Position numbers and translations under genes: made by a program
In this document: one piece after another, positions 1 to 5,515 of the stretch
Numbering within the stretch: the stretch's first letter is position 1
Layout: each line of letters begins with the position of its first letter
Origin: Verrucomicrobiota bacterium
Lineage (GTDB): Bacteria > Verrucomicrobiota > Verrucomicrobiia > Limisphaerales > AV2
DNA length: 9,788 nucleotides
Assembly: GCA_003219345.1 (NCBI GenBank)
Contig: QHOP01000328.1
Location: 1 to 9,788, forward strand
Direction: 5' to 3'
The notes under the pieces: generated by a model
What the model was told of the DNA's origin: nothing
Seen by the model: only the letters and a program-made list of their open reading frames with translations
The model's database searches: none

Positions 1-1719
1 CGTTGCGCCGTCGAACACGAAAAACTGCTCGAGCAGTCCGGGTTGTTTAACCTTTACGCAATCCGGGGTGAGGCTGGCAGCCAACCCCTCACCCCATCCC
101 TCTCCCCATCTGATGGGGAGAGGGAGAATGGGAGAGGGGACTGCCTCAATGGAACGGGTCAACCGGGCCAGAGCGTTGTCAGTTTGCAACGAACCGTCGG
201 GGAGTTTTGCGCGGCGCTGCGGTCGTTCATGAATCAGGCTACGGTGCCCTTGGTCCTCTGTTTCTGTCCCAGGACCCCGGCCGCGGAAGCCGACGCGGAA
301 CTGAACGCGGCGCTGAACGATGCCGAGGAGTCCTTGTTATCAGAAGCGGCCAGAATAGCGAATGTTCACACCATCAGTTCGGCGGCGCTGTTGCGGCGCT
401 ATCCGGTCAACGACTATTACGATCCACACAGTCATCATGTGGGTCATATCCCGTACACACCGGAGTGTTACGCCGCGATCGGGACAGCGCTCGTCCGATC
501 CCTTTTCAATCTGAAACGAAACCCGTTCAAAGTGATCGTGCTGGACTGCGACAACACGCTCTGGAAAGGGGTTTGCGGTGAGGATGGTCCGTGGGGAATC
601 GAAGTGACCGCGCCTTACCGCGCGTTGCAGGAATTCGTGATCGGTCAAATGAACGCCGGCATGCTGCTCTGTCTGTGCAGCAAGAACAATGAAAACGATG
701 CGCTGGCCGTCTTCGACCAACGAACCGATATGCTCCTGAAACGCGAGCACCTGGTTTCGTGGCGCATCAATTGGAACAGCAAATCGAACAACATCAAATC
801 GCTCGCGAAGGAGCTCAATCTTGGGCTGGACAGTTTCATCTTCATCGATGACAACCCGGTTGATTGCGCGGATGTCAGGATCAACTGCCCCGGCGTTTTG
901 ACGCTGCAATTGCCGCGAAACGCCGAATCGTTCCCTTCGTTTTTAAATCATATTTGGGCCTTCGATCACACAGGTTCGACCGGGGAGGATCAGAACCGCA
1001 CCAGGATGTATCGGGAAAACGCGCAGAGGCAGCAGTACCGCGAGCAATCATTCTCCTTGAAGGATTTTGTCAAAGGACTTCAACTTCGCGTCGAGATTGC
1101 CGAGGCGACGGAGGACGAACTCGGCCGTGTCTCACAACTGACGTTCAGAACAAATCAATTCAACCTCACCACCATCCGGCGCTCGGAACATGAGATCAAA
1201 AACTTCCTGAAGCGGGAAGGCGCCAACTGTCTGGTGGTTCGCGTGGTCGATCGATTTGGAGATTATGGGCTTGTCGGTGTCGTGATGTATGAGACGGAGG
1301 CCGACCGTTACAAGATGGATACCTTGTTGTTGAGCTGCCGGGTATTGGGCCGGGGAGTGGAACACGCGCTTGTGTCGTGGCTCGGCCAGCGGGCAGTCAA
1401 AGAAGGAAAAAGATTTGTTGAACTCAAGCATCTGCCAACGGACAAGAATTTGCCGGCACGGGAGTTCATCACGAGCCTCGGCGATCAGTATCGGAACGGG
1501 GGCGGTACGGCCTGGACCTTTCCAGCGGAACGCCTGGCAAGCGTGGAGTACGATCCAGACGCATCGGCGCCGGTCGGGCACGAGCTGCCGGCAAACGTCA
1601 ACCCGGAAAAACTCGCGCCCCGCCCGGGATTGGCATCTGGTATCGCTGGCTCAGGGAGCAACCGCTTCCGGCCGCGGTGGACGCTACACCGGGCAGCGGG
1701 CTGGAAACGGCGCTTATGA
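1..1719 (+). CDS. fkbH: FkbH-family HAD glyceryl transferase/phosphatase (5' end outside window or unresolved)
   Basis: FkbH enzymes take 1,3-bisphosphoglycerate, remove phosphate and place the glyceryl (or a related C3) unit as a thioester on a carrier protein. The frame is open from base 1, so the 5' end is not fixed; an internal TTG at 43 gives 558 residues, used for numbering here. About residues 50-160 form the usual N-terminal region of megasynthase FkbH proteins (GHIPYTPECYAAIG at 134-147). The HAD core follows: LDCDNTLWKG with D168 and D170, the Cys of GVCGEDG (C178), CSKNN at 212-216 and FIDDNP with D269-D270. A GNAT-like tail contains RTNQFNLTT (369-377), DRFGDYGLVGV and SCRVLGRGVEH. 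Residues after about 510 look like non-homologous read-through to the TGA at 1717-1719. A palindromic repeat is translated as residues 15-33. The carrier protein expected to follow FkbH lies next, one frame back. Family identity is very secure; start and true C-terminus are not. Confidence 0.93.
   Translation, partial: RCAVEHEKLLEQSGLFNLYAIRGEAGSQPLTPSLSPSDGERENGRGDCLNGTGQPGQSVVSLQRTVGEFCAALRSFMNQATVPLVLCFCPRTPAAEADAELNAALNDAEESLLSEAARIANVHTISSAALLRRYPVNDYYDPHSHHVGHIPYTPECYAAIGTALVRSLFNLKRNPFKVIVLDCDNTLWKGVCGEDGPWGIEVTAPYRALQEFVIGQMNAGMLLCLCSKNNENDALAVFDQRTDMLLKREHLVSWRINWNSKSNNIKSLAKELNLGLDSFIFIDDNPVDCADVRINCPGVLTLQLPRNAESFPSFLNHIWAFDHTGSTGEDQNRTRMYRENAQRQQYREQSFSLKDFVKGLQLRVEIAEATEDELGRVSQLTFRTNQFNLTTIRRSEHEIKNFLKREGANCLVVRVVDRFGDYGLVGVVMYETEADRYKMDTLLLSCRVLGRGVEHALVSWLGQRAVKEGKRFVELKHLPTDKNLPAREFITSLGDQYRNGGGTAWTFPAERLASVEYDPDASAPVGHELPANVNPEKLAPRPGLASGIAGSGSNRFRPRWTLHRAAGWKRRL
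85..139. repeat. Palindromic repeat element inside the open frame of the FkbH gene
   Basis: The core is a perfect 12-base stem, CCCTCTCCCCAT (98-109) against ATGGGGAGAGGG (113-124), with a CTG loop. T97-A125 extends it. After a short internal loop, an outer arm (85-96, CCCCTCACCCCA) pairs with 129-139 with one mismatch and one bulged base. The whole element is therefore a long imperfect hairpin. In the FkbH frame it reads as Pro/Ser- and Glu/Arg/Gly-rich residues (PLTPSLSPSDGERENGRG), unlike the FkbH family. I recall very similar palindromes as dispersed intergenic repeats in Pedosphaera-like Verrucomicrobiota; that is recall, not a search. It could mark a lost intergenic gap between an upstream gene and fkbH, or an in-frame insertion. 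Confidence 0.8.
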
Positions 1720-2045
1720 ACATCTGGAGCAAGGTTTTGGGCAGACCGCGAATCGGGATGAACGATAACTTCTTTGAGGCGGGCGGAACGTCTCTCAGAG
1801 CCGTCCAGGTGATTGCCATGATCAAGAAGGAATTAAAAAAGACCCTGTCCATCGTCACTCTATTCGAATGCCCGACGATAAGGCTCCTTGGCGCCAAACT
1901 GAATGCGGCTGCGTACAGCCCCCAAGGCGCATCTAATGCCGGCGCTGCGGAAATACGTGGTCAACAACGAAGGCATAAAACGATTGGGCGAAGAACCAGA
2001 CAATTACAGCTAAAAGAGGACATTCACGTCGTGAAGAGCGGATAA
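1677..2045 (+). CDS. Peptidyl/acyl carrier protein following FkbH
   Basis: This 122-residue protein is a phosphopantetheine carrier. Helix I starts at about residue 8 (LETALMNIWSKVLGR), then DNFFEAGGTSLRAVQV holds the attachment serine S39 (codon 1791-1793), and the domain ends near residue 80 (FECPTIRLLGAKL). It is of the peptidyl-carrier type (GGTSL), not the FkbJ type. The tail of about 40 residues is basic and probably disordered. The GTG at 1677 keeps helix I whole. The ATG at 1716, which forms an ATGA overlap with the FkbH stop, would cut into helix I. FkbH and such carriers are often one polypeptide; here the carrier lies one base back relative to the FkbH frame, so this may be the detached C-terminal domain of a frameshifted FkbH-carrier gene. 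No clear Shine-Dalgarno precedes 1677. Its likely cargo is the FkbH-derived glyceryl unit (inference). Confidence 0.85.
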   Translation: MDATPGSGLETALMNIWSKVLGRPRIGMNDNFFEAGGTSLRAVQVIAMIKKELKKTLSIVTLFECPTIRLLGAKLNAAAYSPQGASNAGAAEIRGQQRRHKTIGRRTRQLQLKEDIHVVKSG

Positions 2046-2075
2046 CTTAATTGAGATTAGTTTGAGAAATCGCGA

Positions 2076-2990
2076 ATGCTGCTTTTGCACAGGCATGAAC
2101 GAACCCACAAAATGAATGGATTCAGCAGACACTTGCATCCGAAAGAATTCCTGCGAGAAGCAATTCAAAGATTTGCAGGCGAATTGGGCCTACAAATCGT
2201 TAGAGCATTGTTGCATCCGAAAGAATTCCTGCGAAAAACAATTATCATCGGCCCACAAGTTGTTAGAGCATTGTTCCTGTTTAAAAAACCACTTCCGCTC
2301 ATACACCACTTTTTCAATCAGACTTGCCCCTCGGATAAATGCATTCATCTTAGAAATGGCAGGGAGTTAAAACTTTCCGGCCATAACCTCGATATAGTTG
2401 TTTTATTTCAGGTGTTCTGTGAGAGGGTTTACCCAACCGACAGCAATTCTGTGGTCGTGGATATAGGAGCCAATATTGGATTGTTTTCATCATATGCCGC
2501 GTTCAGTGGAGCACAAAAAGTGTACGCGTTTGAACCGAGTCCTCAAGCTTATCATTGCATGTTGGAAAATATAAGAGGGAATAACTTACAAAAAGTAATT
2601 GTTCCATATAACTATGCGGTCACTTCTAAATCCAATGAGGTGGTAACAATTCCCAAAGCTGCCAGTCCTCAAAATCGTATTGCATACGAAAATGCCAACA
2701 TCGATAGGGATGAATATGAATTGGTAAATACCATCTCTTTGAATGATATCGTCAGCAAAGAAAGCATCTCTTGTGTCCATCTTTTGAAAATGGATTGCGA
2801 GGGATCGGAGTACGACATAATCGCGGGTACCAGTAAATCCACTTTCTCAAAAATAAGCCGAATCATAGTTGAGTATCATCACGGAAAGGCCGGGGAAATG
2901 GTTGAAAATTTGCGGCAGCATGGATTCAAACTGGAGAAACAATCGCGAGCGACTGAGAAGGAGGGCATGCTATGGTTCAGGAAAAGCTAA
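2076..2990 (+). CDS. FkbM-family SAM-dependent methyltransferase
   Basis: A 304-residue class I methyltransferase of the FkbM family, whose members usually O-methylate sugars or natural-product hydroxyls. The SAM-binding loop is VVVDIGANIGLF (126-137), followed by VYAFEPSPQAY (149-159) with the acidic residue at the end of the second strand, then LLKMDCEGSEYDII (236-249) and VEYHHG (265-270). Residues 20-66 carry a degenerate tandem duplication (LHPKEFLR at 20-27 and 46-53, VRAL at 42-45 and 63-66) before the catalytic domain. The start is uncertain: ATG 2076 or in-frame ATG 2112 (M13), neither with a strong Shine-Dalgarno. The gene is clearly AT-richer than its neighbours (the 60 bases from 2581 contain 19 G/C; comparable lines in flanking genes have 31 to 42), which suggests separate acquisition. 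It could methylate a hydroxyl of the product or a hydroxymalonyl-derived one; the substrate cannot be read from sequence. Confidence 0.92.
   Translation: MLLLHRHERTHKMNGFSRHLHPKEFLREAIQRFAGELGLQIVRALLHPKEFLRKTIIIGPQVVRALFLFKKPLPLIHHFFNQTCPSDKCIHLRNGRELKLSGHNLDIVVLFQVFCERVYPTDSNSVVVDIGANIGLFSSYAAFSGAQKVYAFEPSPQAYHCMLENIRGNNLQKVIVPYNYAVTSKSNEVVTIPKAASPQNRIAYENANIDRDEYELVNTISLNDIVSKESISCVHLLKMDCEGSEYDIIAGTSKSTFSKISRIIVEYHHGKAGEMVENLRQHGFKLEKQSRATEKEGMLWFRKS
2133..2243 (+). repeat. Degenerate tandem duplication inside the methyltransferase gene
   Basis: Bases 2133-2165 and 2211-2243 match at 31 of 33 positions, with the first 24 identical (TTGCATCCGAAAGAATTCCT and on). A second pair, GTTAGAGCATTGTT, lies at 2199-2212 and 2262-2275. 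The first pair is offset by 78 bases and the second by 63, so the second copy has lost 15 bases, five whole codons. The duplication keeps the reading frame and lengthens the N-terminal region ahead of the catalytic domain. The high DNA identity implies a recent event. Confidence 0.85.
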
Positions 2991-3006
2991 ATAAAGAGAG
3001 CGGTAA

Positions 3007-3789
3007 ATGAAATTGACGCATGTCGGAGTCGTAGGAGCGGGCAACATCGGGGCAGGGGTCGTCACGGATCTGGTTCTGCATGGGATCAACGCGGTGGCCG
3101 TGGATCTCTCGGAGGAGATTTTGAAAAAGGCGGAAGCCGAAGTTCTAAAGAACATTCGTTTTGCCGCCTTGTTTTCAAAAAGTTTGCCCCGGGTGTCCAG
3201 GGAAGATGCCTCAAAGCGCTTGGTTTTGACGACGGAATTGAAGGATGTTGCCTCCTGCGATTTCGTCATCGAGAACGTCACCGAGAACTGGGAGATCAAG
3301 AAGCGGGTCTATGAGAAGCTCGAGAAAGCGGTGAATGTGGTGGGCATCCACCTCATGAATCCGGTCCATTTGAAGCCGACCGTCGAAGTGATCCGCGGGT
3401 TCCACACCTCGGACCGGGCCGTCGACACGTTGCTGCAGTTGTTTTCCCTGCTCAACAAGGAGGCCATCATTGTCGAGGACCTGCCCGGCTTTGTTTCAAA
3501 CCGGATTTCCCATTTGTTCATGAACGAGGCCGCCTTTGTCCTGCAGGACAATGTGGCGACGGCCGAGAAGATCGACCTGATCTTCAAGAAATGCTTCGGA
3601 CACAAAATGGGTCCGTTGGAGACGGCGGACTTGATCGGGTTGGACACGGTGATGCGTTCTCTCGATGTTCTTTATGAAAGCTTTCAGGATCCGAAGTACC
3701 GTTGTTGTCCCTTGCTGAGAAAGTTGGTGTATGCCGGCCATTTGGGGCGGAAGAGCGGGAAAGGATTCCATGTGTATCCGGAGGCCTGA
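3007..3789 (+). CDS. FkbK-like 3-hydroxyacyl dehydrogenase of PKS extender-unit synthesis, with apparent internal deletion
   Basis: This NAD-dependent dehydrogenase (260 residues) belongs to the 3-hydroxyacyl-CoA dehydrogenase family. In extender-unit pathways such enzymes oxidise the CH2OH of a glyceryl- or seryl-carrier to the aldehyde. The Rossmann motif is GVVGAGNIGAG (7-17), with D33 after the second strand. The catalytic His and Glu are kept as H115 (GIHLMNP) and E127 (VEVIRG), and N165 sits in SNRI. The C-terminal domain has GPLETADLIGLDT (202-214) and GRKSGKGF (247-254), strongly FkbK-like. Between KLEKA (104-108) and VVGIH (111-115) about 27 residues usual for the family are missing, including the NTS segment with the substrate-contacting Ser. 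Related enzymes are near 285-290 residues. The gap keeps the frame. GAGAG about 8 bases ahead of the ATG can serve as Shine-Dalgarno; the methyltransferase stop is 16 bases upstream. Family certain; activity doubtful. Confidence 0.92.
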   Translation: MKLTHVGVVGAGNIGAGVVTDLVLHGINAVAVDLSEEILKKAEAEVLKNIRFAALFSKSLPRVSREDASKRLVLTTELKDVASCDFVIENVTENWEIKKRVYEKLEKAVNVVGIHLMNPVHLKPTVEVIRGFHTSDRAVDTLLQLFSLLNKEAIIVEDLPGFVSNRISHLFMNEAAFVLQDNVATAEKIDLIFKKCFGHKMGPLETADLIGLDTVMRSLDVLYESFQDPKYRCCPLLRKLVYAGHLGRKSGKGFHVYPEA

Positions 3790-3865
3790 GGCTTGATGCG
3801 CGAGGTGAGGGCAATTAATCCAGCGGCCGAGACGACGTGACCAGACGCAGCGGACTGCATTCAAG

Positions 3866-3871
3866 AGGAGG
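3866..3871 (+). promoter_or_regulatory. Strong Shine-Dalgarno AGGAGG ahead of a minimal frame
   Basis: A perfect AGGAGG is followed after 7 bases by ATG at 3879. It is the best ribosome-binding site in the window. The frame it serves has nine codons (MRLRDVLYE) and ends at TAA 3906-3908. A site this good for so short a product suggests a leader peptide, or the surviving 5' end of a gene whose body was lost or displaced. Confidence 0.6.
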
Positions 3872-3878
3872 AAAGAAA

Positions 3879-3908
3879 ATGAGGCTAAGGGATGTTCTCT
3901 ATGAATAA
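3879..3908 (+). other. Nine-codon reading frame, possible leader peptide or gene remnant
   Basis: The frame encodes MRLRDVLYE and stops at TAA. It is too short to recognise. Its only support is the ideal AGGAGG with 7-base spacing. It shows no run of repeated codons of the kind typical of attenuation leaders. Another ATG at 3901 overlaps its end. It may be the start of a broken gene, with the GC-rich block after it marking the break. Confidence 0.35.
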
Positions 3909-3991
3909 GAAGCAAAGGTTACCGCGATGGTCGCTCGCTCACGGCCTTCGCCCCACTCGCGTCGGTCACCTGGGCGTGACGCGCATGCTGC

Positions 3992-4023
3992 GGAATGCGC
4001 GAACTTCATCCTCCGCGCGCTCC
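3992..4023. repeat. GC-rich hairpin in the intergenic block
   Basis: GGAATGCGCG (3992-4001) pairs with CGCGCGCTCC (4014-4023) across a 12-base loop, with one mismatch and one G-T wobble. No T run follows, so it is not a typical intrinsic terminator. It could stabilise or process the mRNA between the dehydrogenase and carrier genes, or simply be part of an inserted repeat. Confidence 0.45.
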
Positions 4024-4068
4024 GAGCCTTAGGTACCGTATCTGCGCAGGTAACATTCAGGGAAGTCT

Positions 4069-4332
4069 ATGACAACCACAGACGAAAAAGGAATCAGAGA
4101 AACCGTCAAGCGTTTCATATTGAGCTCGATCAGCATCGCAAAATTGGATGATGACGACAACCTGTTTGAATCGGGAATCGTCAATTCCTTGTTTGCCGTC
4201 CAATTGATGACCTTCATCGAAAAGACTTTTGCCATCGAAGTGGGAACGGACGATTTGGACATCGAGAATTTCAAGTCGCTGAACGCCATGACGGCTTTTG
4301 TCCTGCAAAAGAACGGACACGCGAATGGATAA
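4069..4332 (+). CDS. FkbJ-like free-standing acyl carrier protein for extender-unit synthesis
   Basis: This 87-residue carrier protein holds the C3 unit while it is oxidised to a malonyl-type extender. The attachment site is ESGIVNSLFAVQL, with S40 as the phosphopantetheine serine (codon 4186-4188). The NSLFAVQL form, in place of DSL, and the later DLDIENFKSLNAM are typical of carriers in methoxymalonyl, hydroxymalonyl and aminomalonyl pathways. Length is normal. AGGGA at 4059-4063 sits 5 bases before the ATG. The next gene, the acyl-CoA dehydrogenase, starts inside this one (8-base overlap), which ties the two in translation. The substrate could be serine from the adenylation protein downstream, glycerate from FkbH, or both; the sequence does not decide. 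Confidence 0.92.
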   Translation: MTTTDEKGIRETVKRFILSSISIAKLDDDDNLFESGIVNSLFAVQLMTFIEKTFAIEVGTDDLDIENFKSLNAMTAFVLQKNGHANG

Positions 4333-5494
4333 GAGCAGAGGGCAGCAGCTATTGACTGACGCGCAAAAGGGCAGGCACGAGGAATTCAAGTCCTTCGTGA
4401 GGCTTGATGTTGAACCGTTCGCCGAACAGTGGGATCGGGAGCAAAGACTTCCTGAATCCGTCATAGCAACGTTGGCAAAGCGCGGTTACCTGGGCTGTAG
4501 TCTGCCACGGGAGTACGATGGACAAGGTTGGGACACGGTCACGTTTGGTTTGCTCAATGAGGCGCTCGGGAGAGGATCGTCCGCTTTGACCGATGTCGTG
4601 ACGGTTCAGTCGATGGTTTCCATGGTGCTGCTCAAATGGGGCACGACGGAGCAAAAGCGGAAATGGCTCCCTCCCCTGGCCAAGGGGGAGATGATCGGGG
4701 CCTTTGCGCTGACGGAGCCGGACGCCGGTAGCGCCCTGCAATCCCTGACCACTGAATTCACTCCGAATTCCAAAGGTGACTGTCTTCTTCTGAACGGTCA
4801 CAAAAAATGGATAAGCTGCGCTCAATTCGCCGAAGTGTTTCTGGTATTTGGAAAACTCGACCAGCGCCCGGCGGCGTGTTTAGTGCCCAGAGACACTCCC
4901 GGTCTTCACGTTGAACCCATTTCCGACTTGATGGGGTTCCGTGCGGCCGGCCTGGCCCAGCTTCACTTCCAGGATGTGGAAGTGCCATCAGCCAACCTCG
5001 TGGGCAAACCTGGTTTCGCCCTGTCACACGTCGCGCCGGTTGGTTTGCACTACGGAAGAATCAGCACGGCCTGCTCGGCATTGGGGCTTCTGCGAGGATG
5101 TTTTGAAGAAAGCATCGCCTACGCGGGCACACGAAAGATTGGTGACAAAACTCTGGGCGACATGGGGATGATCCGATCATTGATCGCCAGGATGGGCACG
5201 GATTTGGAGGCAGGAAGTTTATTATGCCATAACGCCTGCCGCGCGGAAGACGGACATCTTCCGGAAGCCTTTGAAAAGACCTTGATGGCCAAATATTTTA
5301 CTTCGAGAGCCGCCGTGCGAGCCGCGTCTGACGCCGTTCAGATCAGGGGGGCCTCAGGCTGCCACGCATCGTCCCCCGTTTCCCGGTATTACCGCGATGC
5401 CAAGATCATGGAGATTATTGAATGCACCACTCAGATCCACGAGGACATCCTGGGGAACATTTTTGTCGATCAAGCCGGCCGGTTCGGCAAGTGA
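4325..5494 (+). CDS. FkbI-like acyl-CoA dehydrogenase for extender-unit synthesis
   Basis: This is a flavoprotein of the acyl-CoA dehydrogenase family, 389 residues from ATG 4325, a normal length. In extender-unit clusters it acts with the FkbK-like enzyme, oxidising the carrier-bound aldehyde (as hydrate) to the carboxylate, instead of desaturating a fatty acyl-CoA. Visible motifs are GAFALTEPDAGSAL (125-138), WISCAQFAEVFLVFGK, GRISTACSALGLLRGCFEESIAY, QIRGASGC near the FAD/interface region, and IIECTTQIHEDILG, where E366 occupies the position of the catalytic Glu; the usual Gly after it is Cys. A TTG at 4298 would add nine residues (SCKRTDTR and so on) with no family support, so ATG 4325 is preferred. 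That ATG lies in ATGGATAA, overlapping the carrier stop by 8 bases and implying translational coupling. Confidence 0.93.
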   Translation: MDKSRGQQLLTDAQKGRHEEFKSFVRLDVEPFAEQWDREQRLPESVIATLAKRGYLGCSLPREYDGQGWDTVTFGLLNEALGRGSSALTDVVTVQSMVSMVLLKWGTTEQKRKWLPPLAKGEMIGAFALTEPDAGSALQSLTTEFTPNSKGDCLLLNGHKKWISCAQFAEVFLVFGKLDQRPAACLVPRDTPGLHVEPISDLMGFRAAGLAQLHFQDVEVPSANLVGKPGFALSHVAPVGLHYGRISTACSALGLLRGCFEESIAYAGTRKIGDKTLGDMGMIRSLIARMGTDLEAGSLLCHNACRAEDGHLPEAFEKTLMAKYFTSRAAVRAASDAVQIRGASGCHASSPVSRYYRDAKIMEIIECTTQIHEDILGNIFVDQAGRFGK

Positions 5495-5515
5495 CTCGAT
5501 CCGGTTGATTTTCAT

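Larger units (their letters stand above)
3790..4068. other. 279-base gap between dehydrogenase and carrier genes
   Basis: No gene of convincing length is seen here. The left part (3790-3860) shows nothing clear. At 3866-3908 there is a strong Shine-Dalgarno with a 9-codon frame. From about 3918 to 4032 the sequence is a GC- and CpG-rich block unlike its flanks, containing the inverted repeat GTCAC-6-GTGAC (3965-3980) and a larger hairpin (3992-4023). A 43-codon frame (3901-4032) crosses the block but encodes only a basic, low-complexity peptide. The block could be a dispersed repeat inserted between two genes of one operon. The last 10 bases hold the ribosome-binding site of the next gene. 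Confidence 0.6.

Noticed and set aside
149..232. ATG at 149 as a possible FkbH start
   Set aside because: It is in a different frame from the FkbH domain and reaches a stop after 27 codons.
3793..3819. Promoter-like TTGATG ... AATTAAT after the dehydrogenase gene
   Set aside because: The spacing (14 bases) and the -10-like match are poor, and promoter consensus for the presumed host is not known to me.
3992..4023. Hairpin as an intrinsic terminator
   Set aside because: The stem has a mismatch and a wobble, the loop is 12 bases, and no T run follows; genes on either side belong to one pathway.
3901..4032. 43-codon frame starting MNKKQRLPRWSLAHG
   Set aside because: Its only signals are a weak AAGGGA and an ATG; the peptide is basic and low in complexity and runs through the GC-rich inverted-repeat block, so it is more likely non-coding repeat sequence.
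4298..4324. TTG start giving a nine-residue longer acyl-CoA dehydrogenase
   Set aside because: The added residues have no family match, while ATG 4325 gives the normal N-terminus and an 8-base coupled overlap with the carrier gene.
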